A stretch of DNA of 61,042 nt. It comes from Mesostigma viride (Eukaryota > Streptophyta > Mesostigmatophyceae > Mesostigmatales > Mesostigmataceae). Location of the stretch: positions 1-61,042 of the forward strand of contig RPFO01000663.1 of NCBI GenBank assembly GCA_009746045.1, read 5' to 3'. Shown here piece after piece: positions 1 to 10,900 of the stretch. The translations under genes and the position numbers were made by a program. The stretch's first letter is position 1, and each line of letters begins with the position of its first letter. The notes beneath the pieces were generated by a model. That model had not been told where the DNA came from and did not search any database. It saw nothing but the letters and a program-made list of their open reading frames with translations.

Positions 1-825
1 TCGTTGCTGGCCCGATTGCTAGCGAGGGCGCTGTGAGAGAATAAGAGCTTCCCAATGGCCCCAACACCTCGCCCGTTGGCTCATCCCAACCGAGATAGAG
101 AACTCGACGGCATTGGTCACGGTAAAAAGGCTAGTCCGCCCTGTGTACTGCACCGAGAACCCGGCATCCACCGCTTCAAAGCGTCCCGATATTGTTCCTG
201 CGTTTCGAGGTGTAGTAGGCCCCGACGGCAAAGTCCACCTTGACTGGGCGACTCGCTGCCAGACAAACGACAGTGAATATCGATTTCCCTCCTTATGATC
301 GTCGAACAGGATGGTCATGACGGTAAGTCCGACTCATGATAGTTCATCAGGAGCCCCGCCGGATGTCCACACGATCCACCATCGCGCCCGCCGATCCGTT
401 GCTCCGTGCGAAGAGTGATGTCAGTGTCTCTGAGAAACTCCTTCATCGGCCACTTCGTCTGACCATAGCAAAGTAATTTCGTTGTCCCCAAAAACCTTGC
501 CACCCCTCTTCTTGTGTGCCATCGCCCTTTGATAGCAACGCCTTTTTTTCCCCTGTGTAGCGCTTCTTCCTACAATAAAGCAGGCTGATTCGGATAAATT
601 CTCCGGGGTGACGTTTTGTAAGGGCATCCATTGTGATACTCGACATCTCGGCGTCGGTGAAGCAGCGGGTTGCTCGAGTTTTACTCTGTATGAGTTTTTC
701 ACGCGCCCCTCTTTTGGGATTCCGACTACTGTTTGTTGGACCCTCCTGAGATGCGAAGGAAGGTTTTTTCGTTTGCGAACGGCTTTACAACCCTGGCTAG
801 CGGGCATTCCACTCGTGCCCCCCAC
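1..825 (-). pseudogene. Fragmented PLV ORFs running off the left window edge
   Basis: Leftward coding-like segments in changing frames (825-421, 646-443, 503-315, 318-19) follow the small basic ORF at 1173-868. None is long and I recognise no domain. The piece at 318-19 has the beta-rich, Thr/Ser-rich look of a structural protein and continues toward the window edge. Together with the ORF upstream these may be one gene broken by single-base indels. Its position, in the same leftward series as the large fragmented structural gene, suggests a virion protein, but that is inference from order only. The major capsid protein, expected in a PLV, is not seen in the window and may lie to the left. Confidence 0.35.
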
Positions 826-867
826 GCTGGACTCGCTTCCGACAGATACACCCGAGCCGGGGTGCCC

Positions 868-1173
868 TCAGCGCATCGACGACAACCGGTGTCGGAGACC
901 GCGACAGGTGCCGGTTGGACATATCGCCGGATAACGGGCGGGTACCGACGCGGTCTGTCTTGAGTTCGCCATGACTGACGCCATCAGAAGGGCGTCCTTG
1001 AACCCTCGCGCCTCTGCGACCTTGCCTTTGTTCACCGCTCTTCGGACCGGCGCGCTGTGGATGACAATGGTGTTGGTCGATGAAGCGGTCACCTGTGCCG
1101 GGGTGCGACCTTTCGCTTGGTTTCCCCTTTTGCCTACAGGACGACGCCTTGCTGTTTTCTGACGCCTCGCCAT
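868..1173 (-). CDS. Small basic PLV protein, unrecognised (possibly N-terminal part)
   Basis: An ORF of 101 aa whose ATG lies 22 bp after the stop of the upstream leftward gene (1196), the tight spacing usual in compact viral genomes. The first ~30 residues are strongly basic (starts MARRQKTARRRPVGKR), followed by a Thr/Ser/Val stretch. A basic N-terminus could bind DNA or be a targeting signal of a virion protein; no family is recognised. Coding-like sequence resumes in another frame after residue ~95, so the ORF may be the front part of a larger frameshifted gene reaching 825 and beyond. Confidence 0.4.
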   Translation of the reverse strand: MARRQKTARRRPVGKRGNQAKGRTPAQVTASSTNTIVIHSAPVRRAVNKGKVAEARGFKDALLMASVMANSRQTASVPARYPAICPTGTCRGLRHRLSSMR

Positions 1174-1195
1174 TTCTGAGTATAATCATAGATTT

Positions 1196-4100
1196 TTATA
1201 GCGTCCAAGTGAGGGTCTTGTTAGCCATCGAGGCCATTTTTCCAGCGCGTGACTTACAAAACGCCGTAGATAGTGCTATGTTTGTTGACGTGTCAGTGGT
1301 GATGCGAGGAATCCTCAAGGCGATTTCAAACACCCCTTCATCCTCTTCGTACCCCGAAACAACATTCCAGTTGCTGCCAATGATAACGTTTTCCGGCCAG
1401 ACGGACAGGCCGCTAGCCGTTAAGCGATATGGGTTTGATATGTCGAGAATCGTTGGCGGGTTGTTATCAAATGTTAACCTGACAAGGATATTGGTCAACG
1501 CGGTCGGAAGAGTTAGTTCCGATTGCGTTGCCGGGTCGTGGAAAGACATCACGGCCACGGGGGGCCGTGCCAAAATTGCGGAAGCGGGTAGTCGTATATG
1601 GGCTGCCTCAGACCGACCAAAGAATCTGCTTCCAATATTGTATGGGATATACGTCGAGTCTCTCGGACATCTTCATACAGGGCCACGTCCATCCCGTGAT
1701 TGCCGCCGATCGACGACAGACTTGATCCATAATAGTAGCTTAGGCTGGAAGCAAATAAAAGCGGGCTCGGGCCAGATACTGTTGGATCTAATACCTGGAA
1801 CGTCACGGTCGCCAAATGGATCATACCAGTAACTGGAGGATCAACCAGTGAAATATGATCACAGGTTATGTCAACGTATGACGAGGATTTTGATATTGTC
1901 GTTGTAGAAAAACCACCAGTCCACGATTCTCCGACGACTACGCTGATAAGCAATGGATCATTGCTCAACTTGGTGTTTGAAAATCCAAGTCTTACATAAA
2001 ACTTCCTCACCGACTGACGAGCTGGTAGAATCCCATATATTTTGGCAGTATATTCGTTCATTTGCACGCCGTATTGAACATCCGGGCACTTAACAACCGT
2101 GCGTATGACACTCTCATTCGTGAGTGTTAGCTCCTTGAACCAAGTATTCGCAACACCTGGCACGGGTTTTGTTACGCTATATTTCCCGAAAATGCTACAA
2201 TTCCTGACGAGGTGGACCTGTGACGCAGCTCCAACACGTCGCCGACGGCTGTGTACGCTCCGGATGGGTTGTTGGTTTTTAGAGAGTCGAACTCTATGTC
2301 TTGGAGGTCGTCCTTAATGGGCCAGACATGCGCGCCATGGTACTCTCCGCTCAAGTGGAAGACTGGTCGGAGGGGCATCGGAATGTACGGGTCAAGAATG
2401 TCTGTAGGAGTGGTTGTAAATATACCGGACGAGTTTGATATCTTAGTCATGTCACTAAGTTCTTGAGGAGTTGTTTTTGATATATAACGCTCCACCTTTC
2501 CATCCGACTTTCTTCTAAATGCCACCCAGTAGCTGTTTTGTTGCCTCCATGAGGAGTTTAACGTGTATCGAACCTTCGACTTCAGATTGTCAAACAGGTC
2601 GAGTGCATAGTCACTGTGGTGAAGATTGATACCCAGCATACCCCAATGCGTCGTAGCTGCATTTCTCCATTCTGATGGGCATCTGTCGTGGCCGGGTGAT
2701 ATTTGTTCGTCAAAGACATAGTATTTTCCGCGAACGAGACAAAAGCATCGTTGCTGCCCAAATATAGCTCAAAACACAATAGAAATGGCCCGTCTATGAG
2801 CTGCTCTGAAAAAACAACACATTTGCTTGGGGCCGGAGTGGCTGTTTTTACCAAAAAGAATTTTTCGGGAGATCCTTCAAAGTAGTATTTCGAAGCCTCT
2901 GTTTGCAGCGTGGTCACGGAAGTGGCGCGAGAATGATTCTATAGAATGGAGCGTCATAGCGGGGCCGTCTATCTCCACGGTCTCTCCTGATAGGTTTGGC
3001 GAGTCCTTTGCGGTTATAATCCTATATCTTAGTTCTACATCATCGCCTTCGGATGGGTTTTGGAACGTTGTTGTCGTCAACTTCCCGTCCAACGCCACTT
3101 GAGACACCCCGTTCGCCATCAGATGAAAACCGGTGAGTGGATTCAACGACTTCCCCCATCCAACGCCGTGGTCTGCGTACACGCCGTTAATCGAGATTTT
3201 TATAGGATTGAGGTACGAAATGTACGAACTCGGGGTCCGGATGCCGGGGTGAAGCTGGCTAATTTTAGAAACGCATATCAACATCCCCCCTTTTTGGGTG
3301 CTACATGCGGTAAGGGTGGAGTCGTTGTATACGTCTATCTCGTAGTTCAAAAACTTATTACTGTCTGCCGCTACTGGCGCGGTGATTACGGCGTCTTCCC
3401 CGCGCAGTCCTCCGTTTTGCGAGAGGGAGACTCCGCCGATCGTCGGGGTGGTCGGCGTGAGCTGTGTGGAATTCATGTACCACCTGATGGGAAGTTTGCG
3501 TTGGTACGCGAAGGGGTCGTCATCTTAATGCCCTGTTTGAGGGTCGTACCCTCCACTACCTCCCATGTAGCGCTGGCGGGAGTGTGCTCCAGTGGAATGC
3601 GTTCAAAGGTTCAATCGGTCCCATTCTCCAATCCGTGAGCGGCGAGTAGGTACGCGTGATGGTGAACGATCTCCCAGTTAGTGGAAGGCGGCGGTTGTCG
3701 TCGCGGATCGTGGAGAAGACAACAACTCCACGCGGAGAGGGAGGCCGTTGAATCGAGATCCGCCGAGTCCAAAGAACGCATCGGAAAAATACGGATACCC
3801 CACTGTTCCATCCACGACGTTATCGCCCATGGCCGATTGGGTCATGTGATAGTCGCGATACGTATATTTACAAATCCCACTCGCGTCGCCTTTAGTAACA
3901 TTGTAAGGAAGCTGAACTCGCACATCCTGGTCGTTGATGATGCTGAACGCGTTTTGGTGCGACACGGTCGTCCCGTCTTCGAGATGAAGGACGAAATCCC
4001 CGTTCAAATTAGTTATCGACGTGGTGCCTACTCCATGTTGGTCGAAAAGATAGTCCAGTTGCGCGCGGGTCAGGACTCTGCCGCCGGGGTCTAGCAGCGT

Positions 4101-4498
4101 GTCAGGACTGAATCGAAGACGTGGTATTGGTTTGCTCCCACTTTCGCCGTAAGGTACGGTTCGTTTAGAGTGAGATCGTCGACTATCGTAGTGCCTTCTT
4201 GAAATACGAATACCCGTTCACGACGAGGTTGTAGACGAGTTCCGATGGGTCACTCGCGGTTTCGTCGTCGAAATCGTCCCGATTCGCAAATTTGTCGGTT
4301 GCTTGGATAAAAAATTTTGAATCCGTCGACGACAAGCGACTCATCAAATGGGTGCGACTTGCTCAGAAGCGACGACACGCTAGTCTCAAGCCCGTCGATG
4401 TCCGTTTCGACAGCAGAAACACGCTCCTCCATTTCGGGGTCGAGCGTTAACCCGGTGGCGAGGTTTGTCGGTCTGCTCAGGGTTGTAAGCACGACCAT
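1196..4498 (-). pseudogene. Large frameshifted PLV structural or fibre-like gene
   Basis: A series of leftward coding segments read as one ~1,100-residue gene broken by many single-base indels: 4498-4250, 4007-3678, 3476-2877, 2917-2582, 2639-2172, 2163-1549 and 1573-1196. Most adjacent segments overlap or abut in different frames, which fits indels better than separate genes. The N-terminus (MVVLTTLSRPTNLATG, then an acidic heptad-like stretch about residues 20-45) looks like a short coiled coil. The rest is rich in Thr, Ser, Gly and beta-prone segments, as in virion fibre or spike proteins. I see no catalytic motif and cannot name a family. Fibre-like is an inference from composition and length. 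Loss of function or uncorrected read errors would both explain the breaks. Confidence 0.45.
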
Positions 4499-4522
4499 TT
4501 ATTATCTACGTAGAATATAAAC
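4499..4522. promoter_or_regulatory. 24-bp bidirectional promoter gap between divergent PLV genes
   Basis: Only 24 bp separate the ATG of the leftward structural gene (4498) from the ATG of the rightward coiled-coil gene (4523). The gap is AT-rich and contains TATCTACGTAGAATATAAAC, with a partial palindrome around TACGTA and a TATAAAC directly before the rightward ATG. A very similar string (AATATAACATG) precedes the ATG of the small ORF at 5967, so an AT-rich start-proximal element seems shared by this virus. Core promoter function is inferred. Confidence 0.4.
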
Positions 4523-5049
4523 ATGGCCTCTGAGGCTTCAGAGACCCCAATGAGCTTCCAGGACGAGACCTTCGCCGAGACGCGGGAAGAGCAGGTGGAC
4601 CTGGTCAGGACGATTCGAAAAGGACAGCCGTTGAACGACGAACAGAAAAAGGCCCTACGTGACAAGATGAGGATTTATCAACAGCGCTCAAAGGCAGAGA
4701 GGGAGAAGAGACGGAACGATGAAAAGGAGGCAGAGATAACGAAGCGCAAGGTCCTCGCGAAGGAACTGGAGATCCAGCGACAAGGCTCGTTGAACTCGAG
4801 CTGCAGGAAGCTAGAAATAAATCGCGGATTGAACGCCTTCTTGCGGAAGACAGCGTCGCCTCGACACCCGCCGACACGCCGAAACCTAGACGGGGGCGAA
4901 AACCAAGGGAGTCAGAGCCGGACACCCCGCCACCCCCGATCAAGACCCGCCAGCTTCCACCGCCACCCCCGCCCCCTGTCGCGATGACCCCGTACGAGAT
5001 TCGCATGGCCGCCATCCGGGCATCCCTCCTCGCTTCATTGGAGGAATAA
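4523..5049 (+). pseudogene. Coiled-coil, proline-rich PLV protein (one frameshift)
   Basis: Reads in frame from ATG 4523 through a long charged helix (about residues 30-90, repeated K/E/R with a DEQKK...AEREKRRNDEKEAE pattern). It then changes frame near 4780-4800 and continues to the stop at 5047-5049 with an acidic segment, a basic RRGRK patch, a run of prolines and a final helix. The first frame alone would end at 4987 with an Arg/Pro-rich tail of no apparent meaning, so a single-base indel is likely. It sits 12 bp before the packaging ATPase, as if co-transcribed. No family recognised; a scaffold or virion-assembly role is speculation from the coiled coil and the neighbour. Confidence 0.5.
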
Positions 5050-5061
5050 AATGTCTTAAGA

Positions 5062-5945
5062 ATGGTAATGGCTGTCATCGAAGAGCGACGAATTCAATCG
5101 CTGGAGAATAGGGACATCAAGCAGCGATACGCCCCTCAGCGTCCCGCCCCGCAAAACATGCCGAGCTTGCACTTCATTGCCAACTTTTGTGGGGCGAGGC
5201 GTTCGGGAAAAACAACCGCGGCGGTCAACATGGCGAAGACTTATTTCACTAACAACTCATTCGACAAGCTCTACCTTATCAGTGGATCCGCACACACGGA
5301 GCCAAAGTACAAAGAGCTCCCCGAGCCAGTGATGGAGATGGAAGTGTACTCCAACCTGGCATTCGATGGAATGGTGGATCACATCAAATCTGACCTCCAC
5401 GAGTACGAGCGGTACAAGGACGATCTCAGGGTGTGGGAAACGTTTCAACGCGAATACGTCCACGGAAAGAAAAACGAAGATTTGATGGAGCTGTCGATGT
5501 ATCTGCGTCTAGACGCCATGAACTGGACGAAACCCGAGACCAGGTTCGAGCACGGTCCTCCTAGCTCACTGATTCTGATTGACGATATGCAAGGGAGCGC
5601 ACTCTACCAAAGCTCTTCCAAGAACGCTGTCGCGGCTTTTGCTTTCAAGCACAGGCATTTCCTAACGAGTATGATTTTCCTTACGCAAGCGTACACCAGC
5701 GGTGGTGTCCCTAGAGCAGTGCGAGCCAATATCAGTTTTCTGGCTCTCTTTCGCACAAAAGACCACAGGGCCGCGCGTCAGATCGCGGAAGAGAGCGCAG
5801 GAGCCGTGGCGCCAGACGAGTTTCTCGCGCTGTGGGATCACGCCGTCAAGGACGACCCCATAGTTTTTTCGGGATCGACTTCGACCAACGCGACCCGAAA
5901 AAAATGTTTCGAAAGAACTTCAATGTTTTCTTGTCGATAAAATAA
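5062..5945 (+). CDS. PLV genome-packaging ATPase (A32/FtsK-HerA type)
   Basis: P-loop ATPase expected to drive viral DNA into the capsid. The Walker A motif GARRSGKTT lies near residues 44-52, and the Walker B motif SLILIDDMQ near residues 168-176, with a conserved Gln-containing strand (FLTQAY) after it. The order, spacing and ~290-aa length fit the A32-like packaging ATPases of polintons, PLVs, virophages and large DNA viruses. The start is the ATG at 5062, because an upstream ATG at 5051 stops after two codons. In the open frame the last ~25 residues look wrong. One base near the T-run at 5864-5870 shifts frame, and the alternative frame ends at 5943-5945 with a basic, Phe-rich tail that looks more genuine. 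This indel may be a homopolymer error. Confidence 0.85.
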
Positions 5946-5966
5946 ATTCTCTGATTATAATATAAC

Positions 5967-6146
5967 ATGAATCCTTCGCCCGCAAAACGATACACTGGCG
6001 TCGAGAAGGAGTACGTTCTAGACACTCAAGCACTGCTTCGGTACTGCGCGGGATCCCGTCTCGGATCTAAAACGTTAGAACGTGTCGTTAGGATCCTTCA
6101 AGAAGCTGGCCACAACGACACGATTCCGTCCACTGTCACGATATGA
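5967..6146 (+). CDS. Small 59-aa PLV ORF
   Basis: An ORF of 59 codons plus stop preceded by AATATAAC, the same start-proximal string as at 4511-4522. It lies 21 bp after the ATPase stop, and its TGA overlaps the next ATG as ATATGA (6141-6146), a compact coupled arrangement. The protein is mixed charged and helical (residues around TQALLRYCAG) with no recognised domain. It could also be the 5' part of a longer gene if a frameshift links it to the AT-hook ORF that follows. Confidence 0.45.
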   Translation: MNPSPAKRYTGVEKEYVLDTQALLRYCAGSRLGSKTLERVVRILQEAGHNDTIPSTVTI

Positions 6147-6460
6147 AACCCGAAATCCGATTGGCTATCCTCGCCTTGGTGAGCGATCGCAGGCGTCCAC
6201 GTGGGCGGTTACCCTCCAAAACGGAAAAACGACACGAACCAAAGCGGCCCAGAGGACGCCCAAGAATCCACCCCGTGGGGTATAAAAAGCCACGGGCAAA
6301 AAAATTGTCTAATGTTCAGTCATCAAATGACGGTGACTGTAGAGGAGCGTCGCGAGCAGTGGCGACGGGCCCAGGCGAAGAGGCGAGCCATCGCCCGCGA
6401 TCAGACGAACTGCATATCGGCCAAGAGCAAGGTGAAGAAGGGCGTCTGGAATCCGAGTGA
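6143..6460 (+). CDS. AT-hook basic protein overlapping the recombinase start
   Basis: An ORF of 105 aa starting inside the stop of the previous ORF. Residues ~12-50 are extremely basic and contain KRPRGRPRIHP, a good AT-hook core (RGRP), plus a second Arg-rich patch RRRPRGR. AT-hooks bind the minor groove of AT-rich DNA, so a DNA-binding or recombination accessory role is plausible. The 3' part from ~6312 overlaps the recombinase in another frame and is low complexity, so the functional gene may end earlier or be fused to the recombinase by an indel. A TATA-like box at 6281 lies within this ORF. Confidence 0.5.
   Translation: MKPEIRLAILALVSDRRRPRGRLPSKTEKRHEPKRPRGRPRIHPVGYKKPRAKKLSNVQSSNDGDCRGASRAVATGPGEEASHRPRSDELHIGQEQGEEGRLESE
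6281..6288 (+). promoter_or_regulatory. TATA-like box upstream of the recombinase
   Basis: TATAAAAA at 6281-6288 stands 23-31 bp before the ATG at 6312 in an otherwise GC-rich stretch (CCGTGGGGTATAAAAAGCC). The distance would give a very short 5' leader. It lies inside the AT-hook ORF, so the recombinase may be transcribed separately. Function is inferred from sequence only. Confidence 0.4.
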
Positions 6461-7583
6461 CCGATGGATCGCGAACAACCAGGAGTGCGCGGACAAAATC
6501 GGCTTGGAGGCGACATCTCCACCCTCGCCGGAACCGATTCATCCCGGCGAAACTACCGCGCGAGTTAGCGATGGGCGATATTGGACGTTCAACGAGGCCG
6601 TCGCCGCAGCGGATGCCCGGCCAGAGCATCACGAGCCTGGCAGGCCCTCGAAAGAGCGCGGGGCGACGCGCAGAACCGCGAAAGGTTACATCGGCAGGCT
6701 GCGAGTTCTCCTCGACAAAATGGGGTGCTCGCAAGACGAGTCGGTCGACTGCCTCGCCGACACCGCCCTTGTCCTTCGCGTCGTCCACGAGACCTCGGAA
6801 CCCAAACGCAATCTCGCGCATTCGAAAGAGGACGCGTGGAGGGAGAACGAGAAGAACCTTCTTGGAGTCGTAAACGGGGTGAATCGAATGATGCCATCCG
6901 AGAAGAGGCTCCCACGCGACGTGACGGACGCGTATGCTGCCCGAATCGGTGAGCTGAAGGTCGGCGATCTCGACAGGAAGTTCTACAGGGCCGAGAACAA
7001 GCCCCTGAGACACACGTACGAGCAGCTCCAGCGGATCGCCGCCGCCGAGTTCAAAAAGGACCCGGCCTCCGACGCAGCTCTGATGGGTCTTCTCTATCTG
7101 TCTGGTGAGAAATTGCCTCCGACCAGGTACGACCACGATCAGATGCGCATCGTCGGGTCTATCGACGAGCTCGGGCCGCACGAGAACGGATACATTCCTA
7201 GCGAGCATCGCATCATCATCAAAAAATTCAAGACGCGAGAGACTTTCGGCGTCTATGACTTCAAGATCCCAGATGGGTACTCTAAGCTGATTAACGCACT
7301 GGGGGCGAGAGCTAACCAGGCGTACGTATTCGAGGACCCGAGGTCTCCGGGCAATCCAATAGATCACACCCTGTACAGCAACCGCTATAACCGCATCTAC
7401 CACGGAATCGATGCAACGAGGCAGGCGTACATCACCCGTTTCTTGAAGGGCGCGTCGTGGCAGAAGCGAAAATGGGCTGGTGACTTGATGGGACACGACG
7501 TGCTCACAGGAGCCCTTTACGAGCGACAGGGGGTGAGTTCACCCCCAGGGTGGCGAGACTGGCGGGCGTCGGCTGAGGCCTAG
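6312..7583 (+). CDS. Tyrosine recombinase/integrase of the PLV
   Basis: Site-specific recombinase of the tyrosine family, expected to integrate the viral genome. The N-terminal half (to about residue 230) is a charged DNA-binding region. The catalytic half carries the family pattern: first Arg in PPTRYDHDQMR (genome ~7120), basic beta-hairpin Lys region IIIKKFKTR (~7216), second Arg in IDATRQAYITR (~7410), LMGHDVLTGALYE with the His and the likely nucleophile Tyr (~7488-7520). The reading frame is open from 6201, but the ATG at 6312 or 6327 fits better, since 6281 carries a TATA box and the preceding segment overlaps the AT-hook ORF. Unlike its neighbours this gene is intact. No att sites were identified; the (TTAA)n tract at the viral end is one candidate. 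Confidence 0.85.
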   Translation: MFSHQMTVTVEERREQWRRAQAKRRAIARDQTNCISAKSKVKKGVWNPSDRWIANNQECADKIGLEATSPPSPEPIHPGETTARVSDGRYWTFNEAVAAADARPEHHEPGRPSKERGATRRTAKGYIGRLRVLLDKMGCSQDESVDCLADTALVLRVVHETSEPKRNLAHSKEDAWRENEKNLLGVVNGVNRMMPSEKRLPRDVTDAYAARIGELKVGDLDRKFYRAENKPLRHTYEQLQRIAAAEFKKDPASDAALMGLLYLSGEKLPPTRYDHDQMRIVGSIDELGPHENGYIPSEHRIIIKKFKTRETFGVYDFKIPDGYSKLINALGARANQAYVFEDPRSPGNPIDHTLYSNRYNRIYHGIDATRQAYITRFLKGASWQKRKWAGDLMGHDVLTGALYERQGVSSPPGWRDWRASAEA

Positions 7584-7944
7584 GAAAAAGTAGATAGTTT
7601 TCCCGTGGGAAATTGTCATGGATGTCGAAAAGTGTATTCTAAAATGCATGCAATGTGCGTGAAAATAAAAAGTTCCATGGGATCATTTTCTCGAGGTTCG
7701 AGGTTTGAGTTTTGTGTGTTTTTAGACGAACTGAATATTTTTTAATCCAAACTTTTTTTTTCTAAACATACGATATACAGCCTTCCAACATGGTCTCGAA
7801 CTTCAACCTGCATGACGACACGGTCGACCGACACGACGTGACCGACAAGCCGACACGAGTTGATTCCCCGTCGGAGATCTCCCACGGGGATAAAGGCGGA
7901 CTCTCCCCGACAATCCACACTCTCGCGCTCACACAACCTCTAAG
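7584..7944. other. PLV intergenic region before the replication gene
   Basis: 361 bp between the recombinase stop and the primase-helicase ATG. It contains AT-rich stretches (AATAAAAAG at ~7664, a T-run at ~7738-7760) that could serve as poly(A) signal and promoter. From 7790 a 77-codon ORF overlaps the next gene in another frame. That ORF may be an upstream ORF or an N-terminal extension separated by an indel. No RNA gene or repeat was seen. Confidence 0.4.
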
Positions 7945-10900
7945 ATGTCGACCGCCGCGGAATTCGTTCCTCTGTGGTTCGCGTCGAAAGATACGCCTTT
8001 CTTTGCTCGGACGCCGGGGGTGATGTACTCGTACGAAGAGGAAAAACCCCAAGACGCTTCGGAGGCGTATGGTCGCTCTCGTGGAATGAAGTACCTCATG
8101 GCGCTGAACACGTACAAAAAAACGAACATGTATGCCGCTTTTGGGTGCAGGGAGGACTTGATCAAGACCCACGCAGAGTTGTCAACAAGCGATCCGCATT
8201 TGCTAGAAATTCTATCCCCCGACGTGAGTGTCGTCCCATATTTCGATTTTGACTGGGAAACGGAAGAACCCATGGACTACCAGCTGGAGAAGTACGCAAA
8301 AGCGGCCATATCGATGTTCTTCAACGACATGTACGAGATAACTGTTGACGAAGAGCGAGATATGCGGGTCCTTGTTGGCCATCGCGTCAGGAGCGGCATT
8401 TTCAAGAACTCTGTTCATGTCACGGTGCCGACGATCTACATCCCGACAATGGAGGATCGTGTCAAGATGGGAGAGCTTTTTCAGTCGTTTCTTCTTCAGT
8501 GCGCGATGGATTTATCTTCAGGATATCAGTCTGAGGTGTGCCAGAGACTCGTCAAGTCCCAGCACTCGAAAGAGGATTGGGAGGACATGCACGCGAACGG
8601 GAACCCGATTGTGGAGAAAACAACTGGCGTTTGGGCGCCTAAACACGACATCAAGTTTTGCTACGATAGAATGATCTATTCGAGGTACCGGGCCTTTCGC
8701 ATGATAGGGATGAAGAAGCGCGGAGACAGCGGCGATGACGCGTACCTCCGCCCAGTCCCAGGGGGTAGTTCCGACGTCGGCGAATATTTGGTGACTGTCT
8801 TCAACGAAGAGGGACTGACCCGGCTCCCCCATGTCGATGATGCGGAACTATCCGAAACGAGCCATACAGTGTTTCGAGGGTATGGGAAGACTATCCAACC
8901 ACCTCAGGGCCTGGACATCTCGCCATCCATCGAAGCAATGAAAAAGTTTTCGCCTGGATGCAAGTATATGCGCACAACCTGTAAAGAATCCGATCGAGGT
9001 GTCGCAACGTTCGTCAAGTACTCCGTCGACTCTGTGGATCCGTTATGCAGGATCTGCCTCAAGATACACGACAACAACGGGCCTTATAACCTGCTACTCC
9101 CTAATGGCGCTGTACAGTACAGATGCCACCAGGACTCACAGCACCGATTCATCGAGATCTCCCCGCCCGTGATGAAGCTCGCGGACTCGGACAAAGTGCC
9201 GTTCACTCACACGTACTCGTCCGAGAAAATCAAGCCTTTCAGCTGGGATGCGCTATTTAGAGGCCCGCATAAGAGCACCATCCTCGTCCAGTCCAACTGC
9301 GGAACAGGTAAATCTGAGAGGATTCGTGAACTCGTCAACGAGGCGGTGAGGAGGGATCCAGGTATCCGCGTGTGCTGCATGGTGGCTAACATCAGCCTGT
9401 CCAAGGAGGAGGATCGCAACTACAAGTCTCTGGCGAGCGCGGGAGGACGATTGCATGGGAGGACAACGCGTTCCATATCTTGTCCAGTGACCCGAATTTC
9501 CGTCACTACCTCAGCGGTCCGAAGGGAATGATGTCTGATGACAGGGTGCTGGTCGTTCTTAACAGCATCTTGCGCGTCACAGACCAACCGTTCGATCTCC
9601 TCATCCTAGACGAAATATATAACACCCTCACCGCGATTTCGCAGGGCCACATGAAATACAAGCGCGAGTGTTGAGGAAGTTCATCAGGCTCATTGAGACG
9701 TCCAAGGTCGTGATTGCGCTAGACGCTACCGTTACTCGAAAGGTATACGAGTTCATAGCGGCCTATCGCGCGGCGGATACTATGGAGGTGGATTGCAACA
9801 CCTTCCGGCGCCCTACCAACAGGACTCTGCGATGGGTGGATGTGACATCAGAAAAAACTGGCGAAAGGTCTGCGTGGACAGGTTTGTTACTGAGTGTGAG
9901 AGGAGGATAGAGGCCGGAGAGAGGATTTTCTGCCCAATGTCTGGCAAAAAAGAGGCCGCCATGGCGTATGAGGCACTCAAACCCTTCATCGACAAGCGCA
10001 AGAACGGGCGTCTCTACACTAGTCTGACGAGCAAGGAGGATCTGGAGTTTGGCGCGAATGCTGCGTGGGCTGACTTGGACTTTTTGATCTTCAGCCCAAC
10101 GATCACGGTTGGAGTCAGCTACACGGAGCACACGTTCGACAGCATGGTGGGGCTCTTCATCAACGGGGACCACTACGCGAGCTACACGACAACCCTCCAG
10201 CAAATTTTCAGGGTGCGCCACTTAGTCAAGGGGAGATGGTCATATTCTATCGAGACACGACTTCGCTTCTTGACAGGCCTCCAACGGACTACGGTACGAT
10301 CGTCGAGAACATGATCGCGGGGGACACTGCGCTCATCCAGCTGCTGTTCGACAACGCCGACGTAGTCTGCGACTGGAGCGCGGACAAGTCGCGTATCTAT
10401 GACAGAAACTGTCCCAAATTCCGCCTCTTCTGCCGGAACCAGCAAGATCTCGCGGTGTCGAGGTCCCATTACAAGGGAAATCTCATCAAGATACTGACGG
10501 AGGACTACGGCGTGGAGGTGTCGGCAGTGGAGGAGTTGGGGGACATCGACGCCCCCCGCTTCCGGTACTAGAAGATCCAGACAAGGACAGGGAGGTGGTG
10601 CTTCTGAGCGAGGAGGAGTACAAGGATCTAGAGGGGAGAATCGGCGGCACGGTTCCACTTTCACCGTACGAAATGCGTCTGAAGGCGGTGTACGAATTGA
10701 CTCATCGGTTGTACGAGATTCCGTATGATCTCATCGACGACGAGCTCCCTCAAATTCTGGACAAGGAGATGGGGAGGAAGGCGTACGTTGGCGTTCGGCA
10801 ATATTCGAAGTTGACGGGACTAGGAACCAAGGAGCATTTTAGAGACAATCTGTTGATTCTGCAGAAGTCAGAGTCCTTGTTTGATCTGAAGGCGTATTCT

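Noticed and set aside
6309-7496. 395-aa minus-strand ORF opposite the recombinase
   Set aside because: Shadow of a GC-rich coding gene; the plus frame has full recombinase motifs and this one has none.
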